NCBI RefSeq assembly: GCF_011064595.1
Contig: NZ_JAALJI010000014.1
Span: 62,001-126,000 of the forward strand
Direction of reading: 5' to 3'
Length of the DNA: 64,000 nt
Origin: Paludisphaera soli
GTDB lineage: Bacteria > Planctomycetota > Planctomycetia > Isosphaerales > Isosphaeraceae
Position 1 is the stretch's first letter; the number at the start of each line of letters is the position of its first letter. The notes below the pieces were generated by a model that had not been told where the DNA came from, made no database searches, and was given only the letters and a program-made list of their open reading frames with translations. Shown piece after piece: positions 23,468 to 32,661 of this stretch. The translations under genes were made by a program, and so were the position numbers.

Positions 23468-26065
23468 ATGCTCGATCCGAAGACATCGCGATTCTGGAAA
23501 GCGGGGCTGCAGAGCGGGCTGCTCGACGTCGAGTCACTCGCCCGGTGCTGGGAAGCCATCCCGCCCGAGAAGCGGCACGCATCGGAGCACCTCGACCGCA
23601 GGTTGGGCCGGCAGGCCGTCCAGCTCGGCCTGCTGACCCTGTGGCAGGCCCAGCAGCTCCTCGCCGGCCGCGTCACCGGATTTCTGGTCGATCGCTACGT
23701 CTTGCAGGACCTGATCGGCCAGGGAGGCATGGGTCGCGTGTACCTCGCCAGGGACAAGCGATTGAATCGCCAGGTTGCGTTGAAAATCCTCTCGCCCGAG
23801 CGGATGAACAACCCCCGCGCGATCGCCCGATTCCAGCGCGAGGCGAAGGTCGGCGCCCAACTTCAGCACGAGAACCTGGTCCGCCTGTACGACTTCGGAG
23901 AATCCAACGGGCGACACTTCCTGGTGATGGAGTTCATCGAGGGCCGAAGCCTTGGCTTCTTCATCGCCACGGAGGGGCGGATCCCATACGCGCTGGCCGC
24001 TCGGTTCTGCCAGCAAGTCGCCCTGGGGCTGGACCATGCGCACCGCAAAGGTCTGATCCACCGCGACGTGAACCCGTATAACGTCATCGTGACGAACGAG
24101 GGGGTCGCGAAGCTGGCGGACATGGGACTGGCGATCGATTTGGCCGATGAGGGGCAGGTCACGCGGGACGGCGCCACCGTCGGCACGTTCGATTACGTCG
24201 CGCCGGAGCAGGCCCGCCATTCGCACTCGGCCGACATCCGGAGCGACATCTATTCGCTCGGCTGCAGCCTGTATCACATGATCTCCGGCCAGGTGCCGTT
24301 CCCGCACCCCAGCCTGGCGGAGAAGCTGTTCGCCCACCAATCCCAGGATCCGGCCCCGCTCTCCGCCATGACCCCCGACCTGCCGCAGGGGCTGGTCGAG
24401 GTCGTCGCCAAGATGATGCGAAAGAAGCCCGAGGAACGCTACCAGACGCCACTGGAACTGGCCGCCGCGCTTCGGCCCTTCGCGGAAAAGACGACGTCCG
24501 ACCGCGAACCCGTCCTGACGGCGATCGTCGCGGAGGTCGGGCAGGCCGAGGCGAGACCCGAGATCGCGCCTCCGGAGGTGCCGACGAGTACGACAGGGGG
24601 CGGCGACGGAGGCGCCGGGACTTCCGGAGAGTTTTCGCTCGGCCTGGAAATCCCTCCCGAGCCTTTGCTCACCGACGTTTCTCGAACGTCCAAGCCCTGG
24701 TTCGGTTCGAGCGGAGGCCGAACGTCCTCCTCCGGCAGCGGGACGAGTTCAAGCGGATCTGCCTCGACATCGGGCGTCTCGGCCTGGCACCTCGCCACGG
24801 CGGCCTCGACCGGACGAGGTCGCTGGATCGCGGCGGCGACCCTGGTGTCGGTCCTCGGGCTTTATGTGGGGACTTCCGCCATCCGGAGGTGGTGGCCGAT
24901 CTCATCGGACGATTCGACTCCGCTCCGCAAGTCGGCGTCCTCGGCCGTCGGGAAGGATTCCGGGCGTGCGAGCCCCCCGGAGTTCTCCTGGGGAAAAGCG
25001 TCGATCGCCGTCCTCGGGGTCGACGGGAAGATGAAGGCGGCACCCGACCTCCTCAGGGCGATGGAGACGGCCCTTGGGGGCAAGGGCGTCGTGGTGTTCA
25101 AGAGGGGGGAGCCGATCGAATTCCAGGCGGACGCGGGCCTGAGCCTGTCAGGTCGCGGGAGCTTGCAGCTGCAGGGGGAGGGCGGGACGCCCACGGTCCT
25201 GAAGATCCGCCTGGACGGGAAGAAGCCTTTCCTGTCGCTGGGGTCGAGCGTCAACCTGGTGTTGAAGAACCTGACTCTGGAAGTCCACCGAAGCGGCGCC
25301 ACGGAGGGAGCCGCCGCGACGCCGCCGCTAATCATGACCGCCGGCAAGTGCGAGCTCGATCACTGCGAACTGCGGGCCGCGCCGGCGGGCGGCTATCCCG
25401 GCTCCTGCGCCGTCCGGACGGATGGGAGCGGGATGAAGATCGATCATTGCTGGTTCGAGGGCTTTGAAACCGCCTTCGAGATCCACGCCCTGGCCGGCGC
25501 GACCCACGTGATTCGCGAATCCATGTTCGTCCCGGGGGGTACGCCGTCCGAGGCGGTGAAGGCCGGGAAATCGGTCCGGACGGGGTGGGCAGGCAAGATC
25601 CGTTTCGAGGGGGGCGGCTTGAGAGACGGATCGCGGTCGCTCCGGCTGGAACGCTGCACGGTTTCGGGCGAGGGATTGCTGCAACTGGTGGATTTCCCGG
25701 ATCGCTCGAGGCTCGACCTGGAGGTCGTTTCGTGCGCAGTGAAGGTGGACCGGCTCCTGGATTGGAAACCTGCCACGCCCGAGGTTCCGCTCACCCGAGA
25801 CGTGGTAGCCTGGAAAGGAGTGGAGAATCAGCTCGACGTGGTGGGCAATTCCTGGGTCTCGGGCCCGTCGAGCGTCCCTCCGATCGCCGGGCTCGACGAA
25901 TGGTCCGCGCTCTTCTCCGAGACGCGACCGATCCGTTCGGCGATCCAGTTCGCGATGGGGCCGACGACGCCCGAGGGGCGCCTCTCCTCGCGAGCGTACG
26001 CGATCCTCAACGCGGACGCCTCCTCGCCGGGCGCCGACGCCGAAGACGTCGGCCCGCGGCCCTGA
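23468..26065 (+). CDS. Membrane Ser/Thr kinase with beta-helix-like ectodomain
   Basis: An 865-residue Hanks-type kinase. The first 75 residues contain the planctomycete kinase helper segment (AVQLGLLTLWQAQQLLAGR, then FLVDRYVLQDLIG). The kinase domain (about 78-345) has GQGGMGRVYLAR, VALKIL, HRDVNPYNV, ADMGLAID and VAPEQA. The catalytic loop has Asn where most kinases have the Lys of HRDLKPxN, and DFG is DMG, so catalysis may be altered. A Ser/Gly-rich linker (about 410-435) leads to one membrane helix (about 455-475). The outer 390 residues have short repeating beta segments (SLSGRGSLQLQGEGG, SVNLVLKNLTLEV, KCELDHCELRA, GMKIDHCWFEGF), typical of right-handed parallel beta-helix folds. The start follows AGGAT. 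Confidence 0.88.
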   Translation: MLDPKTSRFWKAGLQSGLLDVESLARCWEAIPPEKRHASEHLDRRLGRQAVQLGLLTLWQAQQLLAGRVTGFLVDRYVLQDLIGQGGMGRVYLARDKRLNRQVALKILSPERMNNPRAIARFQREAKVGAQLQHENLVRLYDFGESNGRHFLVMEFIEGRSLGFFIATEGRIPYALAARFCQQVALGLDHAHRKGLIHRDVNPYNVIVTNEGVAKLADMGLAIDLADEGQVTRDGATVGTFDYVAPEQARHSHSADIRSDIYSLGCSLYHMISGQVPFPHPSLAEKLFAHQSQDPAPLSAMTPDLPQGLVEVVAKMMRKKPEERYQTPLELAAALRPFAEKTTSDREPVLTAIVAEVGQAEARPEIAPPEVPTSTTGGGDGGAGTSGEFSLGLEIPPEPLLTDVSRTSKPWFGSSGGRTSSSGSGTSSSGSASTSGVSAWHLATAASTGRGRWIAAATLVSVLGLYVGTSAIRRWWPISSDDSTPLRKSASSAVGKDSGRASPPEFSWGKASIAVLGVDGKMKAAPDLLRAMETALGGKGVVVFKRGEPIEFQADAGLSLSGRGSLQLQGEGGTPTVLKIRLDGKKPFLSLGSSVNLVLKNLTLEVHRSGATEGAAATPPLIMTAGKCELDHCELRAAPAGGYPGSCAVRTDGSGMKIDHCWFEGFETAFEIHALAGATHVIRESMFVPGGTPSEAVKAGKSVRTGWAGKIRFEGGGLRDGSRSLRLERCTVSGEGLLQLVDFPDRSRLDLEVVSCAVKVDRLLDWKPATPEVPLTRDVVAWKGVENQLDVVGNSWVSGPSSVPPIAGLDEWSALFSETRPIRSAIQFAMGPTTPEGRLSSRAYAILNADASSPGADAEDVGPRP

Positions 26066-26074
26066 GCCCCGGCG

Positions 26075-26521
26075 TCAAGGATTGTCGTCGCCGAGCAGGT
26101 GCTCGCTGGATCGAAGGATGCGCTGCTGGCGGGTGACGGATGCGATGGCGGCGGAGGGCGTCACGCTCTGGGCCTCGAGGTCCGCGAGGTTCGCCTGGCA
26201 GAAGGGGCACTCGACGACCTCCAGATGGAACTGGAAGTACGCGCCCAGGTCGGGATCGAGCGCGTCGAGCAGATAGCTCCCCAGCTGCTGGCGGGTCGGG
26301 CAGGTCAGCCGGGACCGGCGCCAGATGGCCCCCAGGGAATGGAGGTGGAAGTCGTCGCGATCGTTGCGGACGTCTTCCAGGCGTGCCCGGAGCGAGGCCG
26401 ATTCGCGAAGGGCTTTCTCGACGCGGGCCATCAGTTCGGGCGGCAGTCGATCGGCCAGGTAGGCGCGGAGCGTCTCTTCTTCGATCGCGGCCGGGCCTTG
26501 GGTCGGATCTTCACGACTCAT
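26075..26521 (-). CDS. Probable zinc-finger anti-sigma factor
   Basis: A 148-residue soluble protein with a helical N-terminal half (EETLRAYLADRLPPELMARV), then LTCPTRQQLGSYLLDALD and a His/Cys cluster FHLEVVECPFCQANL (H-x5-C-x2-C), resembling zinc anti-sigma domains (usual spacing H-x3-C-x2-C). No membrane helix is seen, so it would act in the cytoplasm. It lies seven bases after the ECF sigma gene and shares its operon, the classic partner position. The frame opens with a GTG one codon earlier; the ATG has AAGGG upstream. The assignment rests on position and the Cys/His cluster. Confidence 0.7.
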   Translation of the reverse strand: MSREDPTQGPAAIEEETLRAYLADRLPPELMARVEKALRESASLRARLEDVRNDRDDFHLHSLGAIWRRSRLTCPTRQQLGSYLLDALDPDLGAYFQFHLEVVECPFCQANLADLEAQSVTPSAAIASVTRQQRILRSSEHLLGDDNP

Positions 26522-26528
26522 CACGCCG

Positions 26529-27158
26529 TCACCCTTCGTTGAGTTCGTCGAAACTCATCCCCGCGCGGCGGGCCATGTCCTTGAGCCGGGCGATCGTCTG
26601 GAACTTGTAGCTGGCCACGGCCTGCTCGGTGAGGCCCAGCCGGCGGGCCACGTCCTTGTTGGCCCAGCCCTTCACGATCAGCAGCTCCATGCAGCGGATT
26701 CGGTCGAAGTCGCCCCGCCCGAGCCATTCGCGGACGAGGCGTCCCATCGATTCGCTGAGGAGCTGTTCCTCCTCGCGTCGACGTTCGCCGCTGCGGGCGA
26801 TGCTCGACGCGGCGCGGGCGCCGCCGGCCACCTCGTCGAGGGGCCGGCCGTGGTCGTCCGAGCCGAATTGGTCGATAGGCCGCCGTCCTTGCTTCCGGAG
26901 ATGGTCGGTCAGCTTGTGGGCGGCGATCGAGAACAGGTAGGCTTCGATGTCGCGCTTTTCGTCGTAGTGCGGCAGGCTCGTGAGGAAGCCGATGAACGTC
27001 TCCTGCACGACGTCCTCGCTCGCCGCGCGATCCCGCAGGCGGCTGTCGACGAAGGCGAGGAGCCTGCCCTCGAAACGCTCGATGAGTTGCCGCCAGGCCA
27101 GGGCCTTTCCCGATCGGACTTGTCGGACGATCAGGGCGTCGGATTCGGACGTCGCCAT
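26529..27158 (-). CDS. ECF-type RNA polymerase sigma factor
   Basis: A 209-residue sigma-70 family factor with only regions 2 and 4. Region 2 contains LIERFEGRLLAFVDSRL, the 2.2 block SEDVVQETFIGFLTSL and the -10 recognition helix around DIEAYLFSIAAHKLTDHLRK. A charged linker follows, and region 4 has the helix-turn-helix GWANKDVARRLGLTEQAVASYKFQ. Planctomycetes have expanded ECF groups linked to Ser/Thr kinases, and two kinases flank this gene, so phospho-signalling to this factor is plausible. It is followed at once by the probable anti-sigma gene. About 140 upstream bases should hold its promoter, often self-recognised. Confidence 0.92.
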   Translation of the reverse strand: MATSESDALIVRQVRSGKALAWRQLIERFEGRLLAFVDSRLRDRAASEDVVQETFIGFLTSLPHYDEKRDIEAYLFSIAAHKLTDHLRKQGRRPIDQFGSDDHGRPLDEVAGGARAASSIARSGERRREEEQLLSESMGRLVREWLGRGDFDRIRCMELLIVKGWANKDVARRLGLTEQAVASYKFQTIARLKDMARRAGMSFDELNEG

Positions 27159-27299
27159 CGGAGGAGGTGTCTCGCCTGGAGGTCGCTCGGTTGCCGCCGA
27201 TCCGCGCCCGGCCTCTCGGGATTCTAACTCCGCCGACGGCCCCTTGGCTATCGAAACCCTCGCGGACGGCGGGGAACGCCGACACGTCGTGAGATTCGA

Positions 27300-27950
27300 T
27301 CAGCTGAGCATTTGGTAGATTAGCACGCCCGAGGCCCCCACAACGGCGGCCGCGGCCAGGCGGAGGCGGCTGGTGTAGTAGCCCTTGGTCGCCTCGTCCG
27401 CCCGGATGTATCCGGAGGTGGACGCCAGGCAGACCAGAAGGAAGCCGAACAGGGCCCCGAGCTTCAAGATCCGCTCGTGTACCACGTCGCCCTGGTAGGC
27501 GGCGATCAAGCGATCGCGTCGAGCGGCGTCGAACTCCGCGTCCAGGGCGGCGGTGTAGACCGTCCCGTAGGGCTTCTCCTCGGGGGTCACCCGGGTCTCG
27601 ACGACGAGATCGTCGACGAGGTGCCCCGGAGGGAGCCAGGACATCGGGACCTGTGGATCGAGCCAGGAACGCACCTCTTCCACGAGCTGGCGGCGGGCGT
27701 CGGCCTTGGCGCGCTCCTCGGTGGCGGATACCTGGCCCAGAACCTGACGCACCGTCCCTTCGTGATCGCTCGCGACGGTCCTGATGGATCGAGGCTCGCC
27801 GGCGTCGCGAGCGAATCGTGTGGTCAGGGCGCGGACGGCCCGGTCGATCCCCCCGTCAGGTCGCGAGACTTCAACTCGCGTCACCGAGACGAAAGAGAGC
27901 AGGATCAGGCCGACCCCGAGGAACAGCAGGAGTTGCAGCAGGCGTTTCAT
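27300..27950 (-). CDS. Membrane protein with extracytoplasmic domain, unknown
   Basis: A 216-residue protein with an N-terminal membrane anchor (LLQLLLFLGVGLILLSFVSV), an outside or periplasmic domain of about 120 residues, and two C-terminal membrane segments (ILKLGALFGFLLVCLAS and RLAAAAVVGASGVLIYQ). The soluble part has a helical block (TEERAKADARRQLVEEVRSWL) and short beta strands (VDDLVVETRVTPEEKPYGTVYTAALD). I do not recognise the family. It sits between the ECF sigma gene and a kinase gene on the same strand, so a signalling or envelope-stress role is possible but is inference. Confidence 0.75.
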   Translation of the reverse strand: MKRLLQLLLFLGVGLILLSFVSVTRVEVSRPDGGIDRAVRALTTRFARDAGEPRSIRTVASDHEGTVRQVLGQVSATEERAKADARRQLVEEVRSWLDPQVPMSWLPPGHLVDDLVVETRVTPEEKPYGTVYTAALDAEFDAARRDRLIAAYQGDVVHERILKLGALFGFLLVCLASTSGYIRADEATKGYYTSRLRLAAAAVVGASGVLIYQMLS

Positions 27951-28004
27951 GAGACTGATTCCCTATCGGCTACGGGGTACGAGCAGGACTGATACGCCCC
28001 GGAG

Positions 28005-29930
28005 TCACGCGGCCCGCGTCCGCCCCCCGGCCTTATCAAGGGTCTTCACGTATTCGGCGTATCGCGCGGCCTTCTCGCTCCAGGGGCTGACGAGCTGCAC
28101 CGCGCCGGCGATCATCATGGCGATCGCGGGCCCCTCCGCCTCGTGATGGGGCCAGAGCGGGAGCAGGGCTACGCTGACGAGGAGCGTCCACGCGAAGGGC
28201 AGGAGCCGGAACCGTTTCTTCCGATCGCGGACGGCCTGACCGTACCACCCCGAAGTCCCCGCGTAGAGGGCCGCGAAATAGGCGGGGGTGAGCGTCGCGG
28301 TGCGGGGGTCCATCAGGAGCCCCCGCGACAGAAGGTAGGCGCCGCCCCCCACGCCCGCCCCGAGCAGGGCCGACGCGAGGCGACGACCGATCGGGTCGAC
28401 TCCCCGAGCTTCCAGAACCTTGTTCATCACGAGGGCGCCCCAGGCGCCGAGGAGGGTGGTCCCGTAGAGAAAGACCAGCCGGGTCGTCTCATGCGCCGGA
28501 TCGACGCCGAGGGCGGCGGCCGCCGGCAGGATGAGCATGCCCACCAGGAGGGCCGACCAGAGCATGGAGGCGGTCGCCTCAGCGACGCACGCCCTCCCCG
28601 TCGGGGCCTGGGGGGGCTCGGGGGGTTGATACGCGGGCCGGAAGCCGCGATCGGCGGCGCCCGCCGGTTCGTCGAGCACCTGTCGCTCGAAGCCCGCTTG
28701 CCGGAAAGGCGCCGCGGGCCGCCGACGCGCCGAGGCTCCGTCGCGCATCCGTCGCCAGTCGGCGGCGAGCCGCTGGTGAAGAGCATTCGCCTTCCCCGGA
28801 GGCAGGGTGTCGGGGCCGATGTAGAAGACGGGCTCCTCGTCGTCGATCCGATGGACTTCCACGGGGTCGGGCGTGGGCGTCGCCGTCGAGGCGGCCGCGG
28901 CCCCCCTGTTCCCGATGATGCGGATCTCGGGGGCCCGGGGGGCGTCGCCGGGGAGAAGCAGGTCGTAGATCCGCGAGGGACGCTGGTTGGGGTCCTTCGC
29001 GAGGGCCCGCGAGACGATCTTGCGGTATTCCTCCGGCAGCGCCGCCACGTCCGGCCGCGCCGTCAGGTGCTTCATCAGGATCTCGTTGACGGTCTCGCCG
29101 TCGAAGGGGACCCGGCCGAGGAGCATCTCATAGAGGATCACCCCGACGGCGTAGACGTCGATCGGCTTGTTGTACTTCCCGGAGCCGATCTCCGGCGCCA
29201 TGTAATGGCACGTCCCGATGCTCTCGGAGTGCTCGCTGCCGTGGCTCGCGGTGATCAGCTTGGCGAGGCCGTAGTCGCCGATCTTGACCACGCCCTCTTC
29301 CATGAAGAGGTTCGCCGGCTTGAGGTCGCGGTGGACGACGCCGTGGTCGTGCAGGTAGGCGACGCCCTCGACGAGGCCCCGCAGCCAGTGCCGGACCTCG
29401 TCCGGTGGGAGGCCGCCGGGGTTCTCGCGGAGGACCTGCGCCAGGCTCGGGCCGGCGACGTATTCCATGACGACGAACGCGTCCCCCCCCTCGGTCGTCT
29501 TCAGGTCGAAGATCGTCAGGAGGTTCGGGTGCTTGAGGTTCATGCACTGGACCACGCCCCGGCGCTCGACGTCGAGGTTGCGGAGGATCAGCTTGAGGGC
29601 GACCTCCCTGCCGGAATCCGAGGTCGCGTAGTAGACCTCGCCGAACCCCCCCCGGCCGACGGCTCGCTTGATCGTGTAGCCTTCGAGCGGGCGGTCGCCG
29701 GAGCCGAAGGCGTAACGACCGCCGGGCTGCCGCATGGACGTGGAATCAAGCATGGGGACGTTTCCCGTCGGCTTTCCGGAGAGGAAGCCGGACGCCTCCT
29801 CTTCGTGATAGTGGACCGTCTCGTCGAGGTGGTCTTCGACCCGGTTCGCGGCCGTCGCGCCCATCGGTTGCTCCGCTCCAGGGTCCGGTAACTGTTCGCG
29901 TCGAGCCACGGTTCTGTCCTTCCGGCCCAT
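28005..29930 (-). CDS. Ser/Thr protein kinase with multi-pass membrane C terminus
   Basis: A 641-residue Hanks-type kinase. A disordered acidic N terminus of about 80 residues precedes the kinase domain (about 84-340) with GRGGFGEVYYAT, VALKLIL, catalytic HRDLKPAN, the magnesium motif as DYG instead of DFG, and YMAPEI. A Pro-rich linker leads to five or six membrane segments (SALLVGMLILPAAAALG, LYGTTLLGAWGALVM, LGAGVGGGAYLLS, LVSVALLPLWP, MIAGAVQLVSPW). Multi-pass kinases of this kind are common in planctomycetes, and the stimulus is unknown. An internal ATG at 29864 is an alternative start. Upstream on the same strand is an FHA protein, a natural phosphothreonine reader for it. Confidence 0.9.
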   Translation of the reverse strand: MGRKDRTVARREQLPDPGAEQPMGATAANRVEDHLDETVHYHEEEASGFLSGKPTGNVPMLDSTSMRQPGGRYAFGSGDRPLEGYTIKRAVGRGGFGEVYYATSDSGREVALKLILRNLDVERRGVVQCMNLKHPNLLTIFDLKTTEGGDAFVVMEYVAGPSLAQVLRENPGGLPPDEVRHWLRGLVEGVAYLHDHGVVHRDLKPANLFMEEGVVKIGDYGLAKLITASHGSEHSESIGTCHYMAPEIGSGKYNKPIDVYAVGVILYEMLLGRVPFDGETVNEILMKHLTARPDVAALPEEYRKIVSRALAKDPNQRPSRIYDLLLPGDAPRAPEIRIIGNRGAAAASTATPTPDPVEVHRIDDEEPVFYIGPDTLPPGKANALHQRLAADWRRMRDGASARRRPAAPFRQAGFERQVLDEPAGAADRGFRPAYQPPEPPQAPTGRACVAEATASMLWSALLVGMLILPAAAALGVDPAHETTRLVFLYGTTLLGAWGALVMNKVLEARGVDPIGRRLASALLGAGVGGGAYLLSRGLLMDPRTATLTPAYFAALYAGTSGWYGQAVRDRKKRFRLLPFAWTLLVSVALLPLWPHHEAEGPAIAMMIAGAVQLVSPWSEKAARYAEYVKTLDKAGGRTRAA

Positions 29931-30030
29931 CGTCAGTTCGCCGGGGATGAGGGAATGTTGATCGCCGACGGCGGATTTCGCCCACTTCCGGGATCCTTGC
30001 AGGCGCCGCTCCGAAGTGGTCGCGGGTCGA

Positions 30031-31569
30031 TCAGACTCGGTTCGGGGCCAGCGGCTCCAGGCTGAATGAAAAGCCCTCGCCCAGCACGCTGGAGTTCATG
30101 GTCAGGGGCGCCCGCGACATGCATGGGCGGCCGTCGACCTCGAATCCACCCTTCGCCCGGCACCAGAGGGCGTCCCCCTGTCGATAGAGCACCACCGGGT
30201 CCCGGAGCGTCGCCGCCGAGATGTGCGCGTGGCTTTCCGGGCCCACGATGCAGGTTTCCGCCATCAGCAGGACGCCGTCGACCGCGAGGGGGAGGCGATG
30301 CCGGCTGACGATCGCGAGTCGGGCCGTGGCGCTGAACGGGCTGGGCTGCCGGAACTCCAGCTCGACCGTCGACCCCAGGCGGACGACGTCGCCGTTGCGG
30401 AGGACCGTCGGCTCGATCACGCGACGACCGTTCACGTACGACTCCTGGTGGGGCTCCAGCATGTAGCTCTCGCTCCCCCGGACCAGGGTCGCGTGCCTCC
30501 GCGACAGGTCCCCCATCAGGGGGACGTCGGCAGGGCCGTCCGGGCCGGCGCGGCCGAGCACGACGCGGTCGTCCAGGCAAACGAGGTAGCCGCCCACGGC
30601 GTCCGCCCAGAGCAGGAACCGGCCGGTGAGGCCATCGGTCGCGGCGAGCGCCAGCGGTCGGTCCGGCGCGGGTTCGAATCGGCGAGGGGCGATGGGATCC
30701 TGAAGCTTCGGGAAGAGGCGGCGTTCCACGTCCTTCCGAGGGGGATGGGGCTCGCCCTCGGGGCCGTTGTCCGGCTCCTCGGACCTGGTGATCGGGACGA
30801 CTCGCGGGGGATCGGGCTTGCGACGGGCCCACTGCGAGCCGCTGGAAGGCCCGATCGCCGCGATCTTCTGCCAGGCCTTCGCTCGCGCCTGGCGGGCGGC
30901 CGGATGTTCGGGAACGGTGGCGACCAGGGCTTCGGCGGCCGCGAGGATCTTCGGCCACTCCCCGTCGGAGAGCGCCGTGTAGAGCGCCTCGACCAGGGGG
31001 GCCGAGGCCTTCTGACGGGCTTCGAGTTCACCCCGGGCCGTCGCGACGGCGTTCTGGATGGTGATGGCTCCGGCTCCGGCGGCGAGCCGTTCTGCCCGGT
31101 CGAGGTGCTCGTGGGCGTGACCGAACTCGCCCCGGCGGGCGTCGCTCGCTGACTGTCGCCAGGCGTCGGCGATCTCGCGAAACCGTCGGAGCGAAGGCCC
31201 GGAGATCCTGTCCCGGGCCAGGGCCTCGACGCGGTCGAGGGCCCGGATCGGCTCGCCGACCTCGAGGTCGCCGCGAATCTCGTCGGCCATGAGGTCCGCC
31301 AGGCTCATCCGGGCCGCCGCGAGCGAGTCGGGAGGGCCCCCCAGGCGTTCGGCCAGCCTGAGGTCCTCGACGGCCCCGGCGAGGTCGTCGGCCGCTCCGC
31401 GCCGCGCCGCCCGGGCGATCAGGTCGAGGCCCAACCGCGATCGAAATTGGACCGCCTGATGATGATCGGCGACGTCGGGCCGACCCGCGAGGGCGTAGGC
31501 TTCCTCGAACCGCCCGGCCCGCGCGGCCTCTTCGGCCTGTCGCAGCACGATCCGCCATTGGCCCATCAT
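30031..31569 (-). CDS. FHA-domain protein with helical repeat N terminus
   Basis: A 512-residue cytoplasmic protein. The N-terminal 230 residues are Ala/Leu/Arg-rich helices that look like TPR-type repeats (AEEAARAGRFEEAYALAGR, EALVATVPEHPAARQARAKA). A proline-rich linker follows, then an FHA domain (about 320-410) with VVLGRAG, GDLSRRHATLVR and SYVNGRRV, the GR-S-RH-NG signature for phosphothreonine binding. A further domain of about 100 residues follows. The FHA protein probably docks on a phosphorylated kinase tail or substrate of the neighbouring kinase. The start MMGQWRIVL is chosen; the frame opens nine codons earlier at another ATG. Neither has a strong ribosome site. Confidence 0.88.
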   Translation of the reverse strand: MMGQWRIVLRQAEEAARAGRFEEAYALAGRPDVADHHQAVQFRSRLGLDLIARAARRGAADDLAGAVEDLRLAERLGGPPDSLAAARMSLADLMADEIRGDLEVGEPIRALDRVEALARDRISGPSLRRFREIADAWRQSASDARRGEFGHAHEHLDRAERLAAGAGAITIQNAVATARGELEARQKASAPLVEALYTALSDGEWPKILAAAEALVATVPEHPAARQARAKAWQKIAAIGPSSGSQWARRKPDPPRVVPITRSEEPDNGPEGEPHPPRKDVERRLFPKLQDPIAPRRFEPAPDRPLALAATDGLTGRFLLWADAVGGYLVCLDDRVVLGRAGPDGPADVPLMGDLSRRHATLVRGSESYMLEPHQESYVNGRRVIEPTVLRNGDVVRLGSTVELEFRQPSPFSATARLAIVSRHRLPLAVDGVLLMAETCIVGPESHAHISAATLRDPVVLYRQGDALWCRAKGGFEVDGRPCMSRAPLTMNSSVLGEGFSFSLEPLAPNRV

Positions 31570-31833
31570 GGTTGATTCGCCGCCCGGAGTGACCATGGGT
31601 TCTCACTCTCCGCCATCTTACGCTGGGTATCTGACGCCGCTCAACACGTCGAACGGGGCGTCGTGGGGGCCGAGATCCGTCCTCCGCCTGAGGCGACGTC
31701 GGCCGGTGTGGGGGCGGGGATGGCGGGCGGGACCGCCGGGCCGTCTCGCCGTGCGGAAACCGGAAGAAGCCGCCCGGCCGCCGCGTCATCGGGCGGCCGG
31801 ACGGCCTCGGGTGTCCGCTGTCCGCGGGTGGGC

Positions 31834-32661
31834 TCAGAGGCTCTTCCCGCCGGTCTTGGCCTCGGTGCCGGGGGCCGACGCGGGGGTGAACTCGGCGTCG
31901 ATCTCCTGCACCACGTCGCGGGTCGGGTTGACCTCGACGGGGACGCCGGACTCGGCGTAGCGACCTTCCATCTCGGCCTTGCGGGCCATCACTTCGAGCT
32001 TCTTCTCCAGGTCGGCGACCGTCTCACGGGCGTGCGACAGGGCGCCGCCGTCGAGCTGGAACTCGTTGGAGGTCTGGGTGGCCTCGATCTGGCGGAGGCG
32101 GGCCTCGATCTCGTCGAGCTTCGTGGTCAGCGTCTTCTTCTGGGCCATCATGGTGACGAGCTGCTTGCGGAAGGCGACGATCTCGCTCTGTTTGGCCTTG
32201 ATCGTGGACTCCTTGGCTTCCAGGATCTTCTTCACGTTGTTGTAGGAGTCGTAGCGGCGGGCCAGGTCGTTCTTGACCTCGTCCTCGGTGTAGGCGACCC
32301 GGCTGTGGCCGGCGAGGCGGTAGTCGCCCGTCTTGAGGCTCTCGCGGAGCGTGAGCATGGCGGTCTTCTCGACGTCCATGTTCGTCCGGATGGCCGCGAC
32401 TTCCTTGTCGAGGTGCTCGACGTCCACCTCGGCGCGGGCGAGCTTCTCGATGTTCTCGCGGATCGCCGGCTCCAGGCTGGCGATCTCCTCGCGAGCCCGA
32501 TCGATGTCGAAGGGCAGGGGCACCATGTCCTTGGCGTCCCGACGGACCTTGTGGAAGGCGGTCTTCACGTAGCTGGGGGCGTGCGTGCCGAACACCAGGA
32601 ACAACGTCCCGGCTCCGAGGGCCGCACCGACGACCGACTTCTTGACCAATGAGCAGGCCAT
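31834..32661 (-). CDS. Membrane-anchored coiled-coil protein
   Basis: A 275-residue protein with an N-terminal hydrophobic anchor (SVVGAALGAGTLFLVFG), then long heptad-rich helices: DIDRAREEIASLEPAIRENI, EVDVEHLDKEVAAIRTNM, AKESTIKAKQSEIVAFRKQL and ETVADLEKKLEVMARKAEME. The end is Pro/Ala-rich. A consensus AGGAG precedes the ATG. This layout (single anchor plus antiparallel coiled coil) is shared by a planctomycete family often found near stress or kinase genes. It could be a periplasmic or cytoplasmic scaffold. No enzymatic function is suggested. Confidence 0.8.
   Translation of the reverse strand: MACSLVKKSVVGAALGAGTLFLVFGTHAPSYVKTAFHKVRRDAKDMVPLPFDIDRAREEIASLEPAIRENIEKLARAEVDVEHLDKEVAAIRTNMDVEKTAMLTLRESLKTGDYRLAGHSRVAYTEDEVKNDLARRYDSYNNVKKILEAKESTIKAKQSEIVAFRKQLVTMMAQKKTLTTKLDEIEARLRQIEATQTSNEFQLDGGALSHARETVADLEKKLEVMARKAEMEGRYAESGVPVEVNPTRDVVQEIDAEFTPASAPGTEAKTGGKSL

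Noticed and set aside
28005-29930. Inactive kinase because DFG reads DYG
   Set aside because: The metal-binding Asp is kept and Tyr at this position occurs in active kinases; HRDLKPAN and the Lys are present.
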